Source: Leisingera methylohalidivorans DSM 14336 (GTDB taxonomy: Bacteria > Pseudomonadota > Alphaproteobacteria > Rhodobacterales > Rhodobacteraceae). From it: DNA of 64,000 nucleotides. Below, one piece after another: positions 18,244 to 26,614 of the stretch; position 1 is the stretch's first letter; each line of letters begins with the position of its first letter. Made by a program: the position numbers and the translations under genes. The notes beneath the pieces are model-generated. The model had not been told where the DNA came from. It made no database searches and was given only the letters and a program-made list of their open reading frames with translations. The stretch covers positions 1 through 64,000 of the forward strand of contig NC_023136.1 in NCBI RefSeq assembly GCF_000511355.1, given 5' to 3'.

Positions 18244-18282
18244 AACAGTTCTTCATTGCCACCATGAAACCGGAAAAGTATT

Positions 18283-19311
18283 ATGTTCCATAGCGTTATT
18301 CAACATGTAAGTCTCTATCCGCTGCAGGGCCTGCGGACCCGCGCGCGGGGGTTTCTGGTGTCTCTTGTCATAGCGGTCGCCGCGCAATTCATCTCGGAAC
18401 ACTATGGTGCGCCTGCGATGTTGATGGCGCTGCTTCTGGGCATCGCGCTGCATTTCCTCAGCGAAGAAGAGACCTGTCGCGCAGGCGTGGAATTCACCGC
18501 GCGCAGCGTGCTGCGTTTCGGCGTAGCGCTGCTGGGCGCGCGGATCAGCCTTGAGTTGTTGGCGGGTCTGGGCCTGGAGCTGATCGGTCTGCTTGTGGCC
18601 GGGGTGCTGCTGACGATAGGCTTCGGCCTTTTGGCGGCTCGCTTCTTGGGGCGCGGCTGGCGTTTTGGCCTTCTGACGGGGGGGGCGGTGGCGATTTGCG
18701 GCGCCTCAGCGGCCATGGCAATCTCGGCTGTTCTGCCCAGGAACGAACATTCCGAGCAGAACCTCATCTTCACAGTGCTCAGCGTCACGATGCTGTCGAC
18801 GGCCGCGATGATCCTCTATCCGATCCTTGGCGAAACCTTCGCTTTTAACGATGTGACGATCGGTGTGTTCCTTGGTGGCACGATCCACGATGTAGCCCAG
18901 GTGGTCGGGGCCGGATTTTCCGTGTCTGAAGAGGCCGGAGAGGTCGCCACGCTGGTCAAACTGTTCCGTGTTGCAATGCTGGCCCCGATCGTTCTGGTGA
19001 TTTCCCTGCTGATGCGGGGCGCCTCCGGGGCGTCCGGGGAAATCAACCGCCCGCCGGCTCTCCCCCTGTTCGTGGCCGGCTTTCTGGGGTTTGCCACGCT
19101 GAACTCGCTTGGGTTCATCCCGGCACCTGCCGTCGGCGTGCTCAGTGAAGCGAGCCGGTGGGCGCTGCTGATCTCGATCGCCGCGGTCGGCATGAAAACA
19201 TCGCTCAGACGCATACTGGACGTTGGCGGCCAAGCCATCACCCTGGTGGTGGCGGAAACCGTCTTCATCGCGGGCTTTGTGCTACTGGGGATCACGGTTT
19301 TTCACTCCTAG
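18283..19311 (+). CDS. cuyZ: YeiH/COG2855-type sulfite/sulfate exporter (CuyZ-like)
   Basis: This 342-residue integral membrane protein has about nine to ten hydrophobic helices and the conserved UPF0324 motifs GAxISLELL, GGAVAICGASAAMAI and FLGGTIHDVAQVVGAGF. COG2855 proteins encoded next to sulfo-lyases (CuyZ, SuyZ) are thought to export the sulfite or sulfate released by desulfonation. Its position at the end of the cuyA operon fits that role directly. A hairpin separates it from the dehydrogenase gene, and GGAAAAG is the only ribosome-site-like sequence before the ATG. No sulfite dehydrogenase gene is in this block. Confidence 0.82.
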   Translation: MFHSVIQHVSLYPLQGLRTRARGFLVSLVIAVAAQFISEHYGAPAMLMALLLGIALHFLSEEETCRAGVEFTARSVLRFGVALLGARISLELLAGLGLELIGLLVAGVLLTIGFGLLAARFLGRGWRFGLLTGGAVAICGASAAMAISAVLPRNEHSEQNLIFTVLSVTMLSTAAMILYPILGETFAFNDVTIGVFLGGTIHDVAQVVGAGFSVSEEAGEVATLVKLFRVAMLAPIVLVISLLMRGASGASGEINRPPALPLFVAGFLGFATLNSLGFIPAPAVGVLSEASRWALLISIAAVGMKTSLRRILDVGGQAITLVVAETVFIAGFVLLGITVFHS

Positions 19312-20747
19312 ATCCTTCTCTATTCGGCGTTCTTTGGTCAAGCGCCATCGAGCAGTCATTCGCGGCAGGACTTCAGGTCTTTCGCGGGCCCTCGCTTCTC
19401 TTCGGGATCGGCACGCTGGCCCTCCCATCATGGGATTAGAAGAGTGAAGCGGTCCGATCTGACTCGCGGCCTGGCAGCCATGATGCTGCCGGAACTGGAC
19501 CCATTGCGAACTCGCCTCACCCATCGTCCCGCGAAGGACGTCTTCCCACCTGCGGTGGAACTCTAACTCCTTTCCGGGTCGATCACATTGCGATGGCTCC
19601 CTCCCGCGACCAACGGAACTCGCTGCCATCGACCCACATCCTGTGCATGATCACCGAAAGGCGCCGCGCCAAAGCCACGACGGCCTTCTTGAAGCCACTA
19701 CGCTTCGCGACGCCCACGGCCCAAGCTTTTAGCCATGACCATTTCTTCACCCTGGTCAGCATGGATTGCGCGGTCTCGTACAGCAAGGCTCGCATCATTC
19801 CGTCGCCACACAAGGATACCCGGCCGACGCGTTGACTTTCTCCGGACTGTTTTAGGACCGGTGTCAGCCCTAAGACCGGCCCAACCGCTCGAGACCTTCG
19901 AAAGCGCGCCGGGATATCAATGGTGCTGACGAAGGCAAGAGAAGTCACCGCGCCAACACCTGGGACTGTCATCAGGCGCATGCAAACGGCGTCTCCCGTC
20001 GCGATTTCCACAACCTCGCGGTGCAGTTTGGCGAAGCCCTCACGGAGCTTGCGCCTTGCCGCGAGCAAGACGCTGATCACCTTCTCCAGTTCCGGCAGTT
20101 CCGCGATGAGTTCCAAGGCGCGGGCTTCGAACTTCCCTCTGCCGACGATACCGACCTTGAGCCCGAAGTTGCACAGCAAGCCGCGAATATCATTCTCGGC
20201 AGCAATCGCCTTCTCTTGCAGGAGCTTCCGGGCTCGCAGCAGGGCTCGGCGCTGCTGGCTTTCCCGGGTCTTCACATGCACCGGACGGTACAGGTTGACC
20301 CGCATCATCTGCGCGATCCCACGCGCATCATTGCGGTCGGTCTTGTTCACCTGCGCCTTGAGGAAGGCCTTCGCGTGGCGTGTCTCGATACAAATCACCG
20401 GAAGCCCCGCGCGCGCCAGCCCTTCGAACAGCCATTGCGACAGCGGACCGGCTTCCAACCCGATCCGTTCGAAATGGACCCCGATGCTGCTCAAAGCCAG
20501 AGAGAGCTCCTCGGGGTGGCTCGCAATCTTCATTTCTGAGCAGACTTGGCCGTCGTCGCCGACAACACAAATGGCGGTTTCTTTTACTGATACATCCAAT
20601 CCGGCATAATGCTTCATGCTGCGTCTCCTTCCTTGATGCTTGTGGCTGCTTCACACAGACCACGTATTATCATCAGCTCGAGACGCAGCACCTACCCGAG
20701 ACCGAGGCTGGAAGTGGGGCGCAAGCCGAATACCCCATCTGACCCTA
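19312..20747 (-). mobile_element. IS110-family insertion sequence (complete transposase)
   Basis: The element spans approximately from the end of the exporter gene to the point where relaxase sequence resumes near 20748. It carries one transposase on the minus strand and about 270 bases of non-coding sequence downstream of it. IS110 elements usually lack clear terminal repeats, and none was found, so the ends are approximate. Its insertion separates the sulfonate operon from a truncated conjugation gene. Confidence 0.7.
19583..20617 (-). CDS. IS110-family transposase
   Basis: This intact 344-residue transposase has an N-terminal DEDD RuvC-like domain (MKHYAGLDVSVKETAICVV, then LEAGPLSQWL, IETRHAKAFLKAQVNKTDRNDARGIAQMM) and a C-terminal transposase_20 domain (LMTVPGVGAVTSLAFVSTID and GLTPVLKQSGES) with its conserved serine region. 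A GGAAGGAG ribosome site precedes the ATG. All parts are present, so it may be active. Confidence 0.93.
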   Translation of the reverse strand: MKHYAGLDVSVKETAICVVGDDGQVCSEMKIASHPEELSLALSSIGVHFERIGLEAGPLSQWLFEGLARAGLPVICIETRHAKAFLKAQVNKTDRNDARGIAQMMRVNLYRPVHVKTRESQQRRALLRARKLLQEKAIAAENDIRGLLCNFGLKVGIVGRGKFEARALELIAELPELEKVISVLLAARRKLREGFAKLHREVVEIATGDAVCMRLMTVPGVGAVTSLAFVSTIDIPARFRRSRAVGPVLGLTPVLKQSGESQRVGRVSLCGDGMMRALLYETAQSMLTRVKKWSWLKAWAVGVAKRSGFKKAVVALARRLSVIMHRMWVDGSEFRWSREGAIAM

Positions 20748-21098
20748 GCGACCCAGAAGAGTTTCTACTTCGAAATCAGCCGGGCACGGGATGAGGCGAT
20801 GCTGCTGACTGAAGATCCGGACCGGCTGTCAAAGACCATCGAAAACGAAACTGGCATCCGCCAGACCGCCCTTGATGCCTGGCTGGACGGCCGCCTCGCT
20901 GGCGCCCGCGCCCGGCAGCCGGAACAAGAGAAAGCCCGAGAAGAACCGCAGCAGAAACCCGAGGCGGTGAAGGAAAAAGAGGCCAAGGAGAAGGAGAAGG
21001 AGCCCCCTGCCCTGCCCGGTCTTTTCGATGAGAAACTTAAAGAAGTTGAAAAGCAGGCAGAAATCATCCTGCAGCGTGACAAGGACATTGAACGATGA
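20748..21098 (+). pseudogene. C-terminal fragment of MobF/TraA-type conjugative relaxase
   Basis: From 20748 the frame reads LATQKSFYFEISRARDEAMLLTEDPDRLSKTIENETGIRQTALDAW. This matches the end of the helicase region of TrwC/TraA-type relaxases, followed by a charged Lys/Glu-rich tail. The N-terminal relaxase (Tyr and 3-His) and most of the helicase are missing because the IS110 element took their place. The stop overlaps the next gene by four bases (ATGA), showing the original operon. It is non-functional as a relaxase. Confidence 0.75.
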
Positions 21099-21586
21099 GT
21101 GAGACACAGCAGAACCTCCGTGTCCGGCTTGGGCCGGTAGCGAGCGCCCTGATCGAAGGCACCGCTGAAAACCGTCAAGAAGCTTTGGACCGCGCTATCA
21201 CGGACCTGCAAGAAAGGGCCGTGAGAAACGCTGACGAACGAGAAGGTCAGGTCTTAGGCACGGGCTCCTTGCAAGGGCTGGAAAGCCGGGTCGAGGCGCA
21301 AGGCGAACGCCTGTCGGCGCTGCGGTTCTCTGTCATGAAGGAGATGCAGATGATCCGTTTGCTCATCGCCTCCCTCATGTCGAAGTCCGATACCAGCCAG
21401 CAAGAGCTCCTCGCATTTGCTACCGAAGCGGTGGAGACGCTGCGACGTGACTCCAGCCTAGTCCTGGAAAAAGAGCACGCAAACCTTGCCAGCCAGGAGG
21501 CCGCATTCCAGGACGCGATCCGGCGCGACATGCAGCAGGGCAGCGACGGATTGGAGCGCGAGGCAGAGGTGGAGATCGAGCGATGA
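21095..21586 (+). CDS. Hypothetical coiled-coil protein downstream of relaxase
   Basis: This 163-residue charged protein is probably largely helical and coiled-coil (Glu/Gln/Arg-rich stretches at 25-75 and 110-163). I do not recognise a family. It is coupled by ATGA overlaps to the relaxase fragment before it and the muramidase-like gene after it, so it belongs to the mobilisation operon and may assist the relaxase or the transfer apparatus. With the relaxase gone it may lack its native promoter. Confidence 0.65.
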   Translation: MSETQQNLRVRLGPVASALIEGTAENRQEALDRAITDLQERAVRNADEREGQVLGTGSLQGLESRVEAQGERLSALRFSVMKEMQMIRLLIASLMSKSDTSQQELLAFATEAVETLRRDSSLVLEKEHANLASQEAAFQDAIRRDMQQGSDGLEREAEVEIER

Positions 21587-22740
21587 ATGAGGCACGAACA
21601 ACCCCAGTTTTGCCGGGCCAGAGCTGGCCCGCGGCCTGGGCCACGCCGGGCCAGAGCCGGGCCACGGCCGGGCCAGGGGCAATTTTGGCCCTTGAAAATA
21701 GGGCTTCACAAGGTGCTGCCACTACCAAATTGACAAAATGCGAATTTTGGCAATCAAATCAGCGCCTTGCGCTGATTGCAGCTTTGCTGCGTGAGGTGTG
21801 GACCTTCTATGAGGACCGAAGGGCCGAATTGGGCGTTGCTGGCCCGAACCATCAGGGAGGGCTGTGCCAAAAGCCCGCCTGTGGAGCGGCGCAAAGCGCC
21901 TCAATTTCTCTCTGGGGTCAGAGGCCACGGATTGCCCTTTCGGCCCTCCTGATGGCGCTCTTGGCTCTTGTGGCCGTCACCGCAGAAGACTGGTCCAGCT
22001 CCGGCAGCTTCAGCCTCAAAGAGACCACCGAAATTCGGGAAAGCCTTGCCTCTGCTCCGGCCTCCCCCCAAAGCGGCTGGAACTTCGCCACGCGGGAAAG
22101 TGAGTGGGTTGCTCTCGACGCCTTTGAGCGCTCGCGGCCGGGAAAGCAGCCCCCTGCCCCAGCCTCTTTCCACCTTCCTTCCGGCTCCAGTGCTGAGCAA
22201 CTGTTTGCCCTCATCGCCTTTGCTAAAGCTCCCCGCGGTCGTTACGACGCGATCCATCACGGTGCCAAGGTTAAACCTGGCAAGAAACCCTCGCGGATGA
22301 CTTTTGCGGAAATTTACGCCTCGATCGACCGCACGCCGGGCCAGCCCCACGCCATCGGAAATTTTCAGATCATACCTTCGACCTTGCTTAATTTGCAGAA
22401 GCGTCTCGGTCTGCCTGATAGAACTCGTTTCAGCCGGGAGACGCAAAACCGTATGGCTGCGCTCCTGATTTCGGACGCCGGATATCAGAAGTTCGAGAGC
22501 GGCCGGATCTCGCGTTCCGCCTTCATGGACAACCTGGCGCGTATCTGGGCTGGCTTGCCGCTGGCGTCTGGCAAGTCGGCTTATCATGGATATGCCGGGA
22601 ACCGCGCGACGATCACGCGGGCTTTCTACGGTGAGCAGATGGAAAGGATCTTTGGCTCCGGAAGCGCGCGGATCACTGCAGCTTCTCCGGCGGCTCAGGC
22701 AAAACCGCTGAAAGCGGGCTGGACGAGTTTGGGGCAGTGA
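21583..22740 (+). CDS. Membrane-anchored lysozyme-like (muramidase) protein
   Basis: This 385-residue protein has a low-complexity N-terminus, one hydrophobic segment near residues 113-135 (IALSALLMALLALVAVTA) and a C-terminal region resembling phage-type muramidases (AIGNFQIIPSTLLNLQKRLGLPDRTRFSRETQNRMAALLIS, then a YHGYAGNR-type motif). A periplasmic peptidoglycan-cutting role in conjugation, as for VirB1-like enzymes, fits its place after the relaxase fragment. It is translationally coupled to the upstream gene (ATGA). The catalytic glutamate is not certain from sequence alone. Confidence 0.6.
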   Translation: MNEARTTPVLPGQSWPAAWATPGQSRATAGPGAILALENRASQGAATTKLTKCEFWQSNQRLALIAALLREVWTFYEDRRAELGVAGPNHQGGLCQKPACGAAQSASISLWGQRPRIALSALLMALLALVAVTAEDWSSSGSFSLKETTEIRESLASAPASPQSGWNFATRESEWVALDAFERSRPGKQPPAPASFHLPSGSSAEQLFALIAFAKAPRGRYDAIHHGAKVKPGKKPSRMTFAEIYASIDRTPGQPHAIGNFQIIPSTLLNLQKRLGLPDRTRFSRETQNRMAALLISDAGYQKFESGRISRSAFMDNLARIWAGLPLASGKSAYHGYAGNRATITRAFYGEQMERIFGSGSARITAASPAAQAKPLKAGWTSLGQ

Positions 22741-23235
22741 TCCGGACCTTCGACAATCCCCCAACGTACTGCACAGAAAAGTATTGCGCGGCTTTCAGTC
22801 CCTCAATCTAAGGGATAGTTGCAGGCAGACCTAAAGGAGGGACGACATGGTGCCAACAGGTAGTTTACTGAACCCCTGAAGTATGGCGCCATATGCGACA
22901 TGCAGGCAGCAGGATGAGCGCCTTCCAGTTCATGCTGATAAAGAATCGGACTGGCTGTTTTTCATCTGCTCAGCCTCTTCTCCAGACTGAGATTTGATCA
23001 AGGCTCTGGAAGAAACCGCCGGATTTCACGGCGCACAAAAAGAGAAAATACACGGCCGCAAAAAGTCCTGACCACACTCCGAAGACTGAGGCCCAGGATA
23101 CAGTCAGAAAGAAGAGTGCGCCGTGTACAGTCAGATGCCCCTCCGATCATTTGGGTGCCCTGGCCTGATACCGGGGCGGTTCTGACTGCATCACGTTTCA
23201 GGTTAACAATTGAGGTATAGGTTACGAGACCTGCA
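22741..23235. other. Intergenic stretch without recognisable gene
   Basis: I see no supported gene. One strong ribosome site (AAAGGAGG near 22832) precedes an ATG at 22847, but the frame ends after ten codons (MVPTGSLLNP), so it is a minute leader-like frame or the broken start of a lost gene. The rest is probably insertion debris. Confidence 0.4.
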
Positions 23236-23505
23236 TCACACTTCCATTTCGGAAATGTCGCGCCCGTTTCTCACCGCTTCGACAATCCATTGCGGTTTGC
23301 GCCCCCTGCCCGTCCAGGTTTGACTTGAGGCTTCAGGGTTCCGGTACTTGGGCGGTGACTTAGGTTTGGGCCGGCTACCATGCTTTGAACAAACTTCTTC
23401 AAGTGTGAAACCGAACTCAGCAACAGCAGTTTCCGCCGCCCGGTAAGCCGCCTTCAGATTGATGTGATCCCTGAAAACGCCCCCGCTTTTGATTATAATT
23501 TTCTG
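23236..23505 (-). pseudogene. H-NS-family nucleoid protein fragment
   Basis: On the minus strand the frame ending at TGA 23236-23238 reads AAETAVAEFGFTLEEVCSKHGSRPKPKSPPKYRNPEASSQTWTGRGRKPQWIVEAVRNGRDISEMEV (written here only as a location; the core is PPKYRNP and TWTGRGRKPQW). This is the C-terminal DNA-binding domain of H-NS-like proteins. Sequence upstream of about 23470 does not look like the oligomerisation domain and runs into IS3 sequence at about 23505, so the N-terminal half has been lost. A DNA-binding-only fragment could still interfere with silencing if expressed, but no start or ribosome site is evident. Confidence 0.6.
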
Positions 23506-23677
23506 CAGAGTATCCGTGCATGGTGGTCAGCGACAATGGAACGGAACTGACATCGAACGCTATCCTGCGCTGGCAGGAGGACCGTAAAGCCGAATGGCAC
23601 TACATCGCGCCGGGCAAGCCGATGCAGAATGGCTTCGTGGAAAGCTTCAACGGCCGCCTGCGTGACGAGTGCCTTCT

Positions 23678-24465
23678 GTAATCGGGGCGTGTTCGTCAAG
23701 TGCGATCGGGTCCGGATCCGTCATGGGGTCATGCTTCTGTCCGCGGTCTGCCCGTCGTAGGGGGCGCCGCATGTTGGCGGTCGAAGGTGAGGCGGACCAT
23801 GCTAAACGGCGGGCTTGCGTGATCGCGCGCAAAAACAGCACCAGGCACTCGTACGGCCTTCGCCTCATCCCCGTCCCTGACGGGACCCTTGCCGAAGCCA
23901 TGGGCGAACAGGCGCCCCACCTTCAGACCGAATGGGCGCAACAGCCCGCGGATCTCGTTCTCATGGTCGCGCAGTTTGTTGACGAAGAACTCGCGCGACA
24001 TGAGCAGCGTGCGCATCTCCTGGCTCTCCGTCGACTTCACATGGACCGACTTGAACCAGCCCAAGCGAGTGAGCTGGGCCAGAGACCGCGCGTCGTTGCG
24101 AACGTTCTTGTTGCGGTTCATGGCTACCATCGCAGCCTTGGCGTGCCGCGCTTCCATGCAGACCGCGGGCAAGCCGGCGCCAATGAGGCCATTGTAGAGC
24201 CATTGCGACAAGGAACCGGCCTCGAAACCAACTCGTTCGAAGGTGCCACCAATATTTACCAGCACTTCACTGATGTCGGCAGGGTCCGAAACCGCCTTGG
24301 CCTCAAGGACCAAGCTGCCGTCAGCATCGACAACGCAGATGCTGGTCAATTCAAGCGAGACATCAAGGCCTGCGAACAATACTCTGGTCATGGTCGTTCT
24401 CCCGGTCACAGTTTTACCGGTAAGAAGACTACCGGCGATCCCGGGGGGGGTGAGCCCCGATTACG
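23678..24465. mobile_element. Internally deleted IS110/IS1111-like element inside IS3 orfB
   Basis: The element is delimited by perfect 10-base inverted repeats, GTAATCGGGG at 23678-23687 and CCCCGATTAC at 24456-24465. It is only 788 bases long, about half of a normal IS110-group element, because the 3' half of its transposase is deleted. It lies inside the IS3 transposase gene, dating its insertion after that of the IS3 element. Confidence 0.75.
23729..24391 (-). pseudogene. Truncated IS110-family transposase
   Basis: The N-terminal DEDD domain is recognisable (MTRVLFAGLDVSLELTSICVVD, FEAGSLSQWLYNGL, MEARHAKAAM, NVRNDARSLAQL) up to about residue 175. The remaining ~45 residues are unrelated, Arg/Pro-rich and out of the normal frame. 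The C-terminal transposase_20 domain is absent, so the protein should be inactive. Start taken at the ATG at 24391 that gives the usual family N-terminus. Confidence 0.75.
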
Positions 24466-24662
24466 CCATCTGAACGAGCACCTGTTCGCCAATCTGAGCC
24501 ACGCCCGGGAGCTGATCGCGGCCTGGCGCGAAGACTGCAATCATCATCGCCCCCACACGAGCCTCGACGGGCTCACTCCGTGGGAGTATCACCAACGGTC
24601 AGTAGAGGGCCAAAACCTGAACAGAGCGAACTAATAACTGCGGACTCTACGGGGAGCATGTC

Positions 24663-24832
24663 AGTGCTTACCGACATCCCGAGCCGAAATCTTGGGTAAC
24701 GAAATCGCCAAAGTCCGCATGGGAAAGAAGCAACGAGTGCGGTGGTCACCACGGGGTGCCCACAGGGTCGCCACGGTTAGAGCGGCCGTTCTAGATGGAA
24801 GATTGTCAACTCGGCACTTCAACGCCGCTTGA
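24663..24832 (+). pseudogene. C-terminal remnant of a transposase
   Basis: The frame reads LTDIPSRNLGNEIAKVRMGKKQRVRWSPRGAHRVATVRAAVLDGRL and stops at 24830-24832. The KxRVRWSPRGAHxVxxVRxAVL pattern is a familiar transposase C-terminus in Alphaproteobacteria, though I cannot name the IS family with confidence. It lies directly after the IS3 fragment, adding to the cluster of dead elements. Confidence 0.5.
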
Positions 24833-25040
24833 AGCCCAGATCCTTTCCACTCCCACACAATAGCTTCCGCTGCGCCCTATCCTACACGGCTGCGAACGGT
24901 CTTGCCAGATCAGTGCCCAAAACTTCGATGTCCTTCAGAAGGCTTCTCTTTTCCACCTATGCCCGCAACAAGAGCCACGGTTTGGTGGGAAGGCATCTCA
25001 TCCCATCAGGTCATCGGCGACAGGGATTCACGTATCATCT

Positions 25041-26603
25041 TCAGCTTGCGGGTTGTTTCTTGTTCAGTTCCGTTCCGCTCTTCTCAAAGATGCCCGAGTA
25101 TTGCTCGCGAAGTGCATTCTTCTGCACTTTTCCCATCGTGTTGCGCGGCAAGGTGTCAATGATGACGGCATGTTTCGGTTGCTTGTAACGGGCAACGCTT
25201 CCGCTGATCTTTCTGAGAACGTCCTCTCCGGTCAGGGAAGCGCCGGGCGATGGAACGACGACAGCAACCACCCCCTCGCCGAAATCCGGATGTGGCACGC
25301 CTATCACGGCGCTTTCAGCGACCTCCGACAAATCGTCGATCAGCAGCTCTATTTCTTTTGGATAAACGTTATACCCGCCCGTGATGATGAGATCTTTTTC
25401 ACGGCCGACGATATGAACGTATCCATCACCGTCGATCTGTCCCAGATCACCGGTAACGAAGAACCCTGAGGCGCGCAACTCTTCCGCGGTTTTCTCGGGC
25501 ATCTGCCAGTAGCCGCCAAAGACGTTGGGGCCTCGCACTTCCAGCATGCCGACTTCTCCCTGATCAAGCGGCGTGCCGCTCTGCGGATCCGTCACCAAAA
25601 CCTCCACTCCCGGCAGGGGCAGCCCGACCGTGCCAGGCTTGCGCGGGCCATCATAAGGGTTCGACGCGATCATGTTTGTTTCGGTCATGCCGTAGCGCTC
25701 AAGTATCGCATGGCCGGTTTCGTTGCGCCATTGCTCATGGGTTTCCGCCAACAAGGGTGCGGACCCCGAGATGAACAACCGCATCGACGCCGTCGCCTCC
25801 GGCAGCCCGGCCTCCTTGAGCAACCGGACGTAGAATGTTGGGACCCCCATTAGAACTGTGGCCCTTGGAAGGCTGTCCATGATCGCCGAACTGTCGAACC
25901 CGGCAAAGAAGTGGCATGCGCTGCCGGCCATCAGGGTGACATTCGTGGCGACGAACAGCCCGTGCGTGTGGAAAATCGGCAGGGCATGGATCAGCACGTC
26001 GCGGCGCGTGAATTTCCACACGTCCCGCAGGGTTTCGGCGTTGGAGGCGAGATTGCCATGGGTCAGCATGGCGCCCTTGGACCGGCCCGTGGTCCCCGAG
26101 GTATAGAGAATTGCGGCGAGGTCGTCCGACCCGCGCACAACCGGAACGAAGCCGGCCGAACTGGCTTCCTTGGCCTCTGCCAGGGTCCCGCCATCGTCCG
26201 CCGTCAGCGTGAAAACCTTTGTGACACCGGCTTTGGCGGCGATGGGACCAAGGCTTTCCAGTCGGGCCGGATCGCAGACGAAGACACGGGGGCTTGCATC
26301 GGTCAGGAAATACTCAAGCTCGGATCCCGTATAGGATGTGTTGAGTGGCAGAAAGACGGCGCCGGCCAGGACCGAGGCAACGTAGAGTTCCAGCATGGTT
26401 TGGGTCTTGGGGGCCTGTACGGCAATGCGGTCCCCGGGGCCGACACCTGCATCGACCAGTACCGCTGCCAGTTTCTCGGCGTTGGCAAAGAAATCCCCGT
26501 AGCTGGTGGTCTGTCCCGAAGCAGGCAGGTGCAGGAACGGCGCGTCTTCTCTGCCGAGGCTGGCTGCCCGCAGCCGACTGGCAAGGTGGTTCTGTTCGTA
26601 CAT
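25041..26603 (-). CDS. matB: Malonyl-CoA synthetase
   Basis: This 520-residue acyl-CoA synthetase of the AMP-binding superfamily has the P-loop-like LYTSGTTGRSKGAMLTHGNL (about 165-185), YGMTETNM (about 300), TGDLGQIDGDGYVHIVGREKDLIITGGYNVYP (about 400-425) and a C-terminal lysine in PRNTMGKVQK. Its size and immediate neighbour, malonyl-CoA decarboxylase, identify it as MatB, which activates malonate with ATP and CoA in the cytoplasm. It is the last gene of the minus-strand malonate operon, 11 bases downstream of matA. Confidence 0.88.
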   Translation of the reverse strand: MYEQNHLASRLRAASLGREDAPFLHLPASGQTTSYGDFFANAEKLAAVLVDAGVGPGDRIAVQAPKTQTMLELYVASVLAGAVFLPLNTSYTGSELEYFLTDASPRVFVCDPARLESLGPIAAKAGVTKVFTLTADDGGTLAEAKEASSAGFVPVVRGSDDLAAILYTSGTTGRSKGAMLTHGNLASNAETLRDVWKFTRRDVLIHALPIFHTHGLFVATNVTLMAGSACHFFAGFDSSAIMDSLPRATVLMGVPTFYVRLLKEAGLPEATASMRLFISGSAPLLAETHEQWRNETGHAILERYGMTETNMIASNPYDGPRKPGTVGLPLPGVEVLVTDPQSGTPLDQGEVGMLEVRGPNVFGGYWQMPEKTAEELRASGFFVTGDLGQIDGDGYVHIVGREKDLIITGGYNVYPKEIELLIDDLSEVAESAVIGVPHPDFGEGVVAVVVPSPGASLTGEDVLRKISGSVARYKQPKHAVIIDTLPRNTMGKVQKNALREQYSGIFEKSGTELNKKQPAS

Positions 26604-26614
26604 AGGGGGTGTCC

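Larger units (their letters stand above)
23507..24634 (+). pseudogene. IS3-family transposase OrfB, split by another IS
   Basis: The segment 23507-23677 encodes [15 protein letters not shown] to [12 protein letters not shown], the rve integrase core of IS3-type OrfB including the DNGTE aspartate. After an intervening element the protein resumes at 24471 with LNEHLFANLSHARELIAAWR to LDGLTPWEYHQRS and ends at 24634. Joining the two gives the usual [15 protein letters not shown] sequence, so the gap marks a later insertion. The first part of OrfB and all of OrfA are missing on the left. It is non-functional. Confidence 0.8.

Noticed and set aside
22847..22879. Ten-codon frame MVPTGSLLNP with a strong ribosome site
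   Set aside because: Too short and without a downstream gene that would make it a leader peptide. Probably the broken start of a lost gene.
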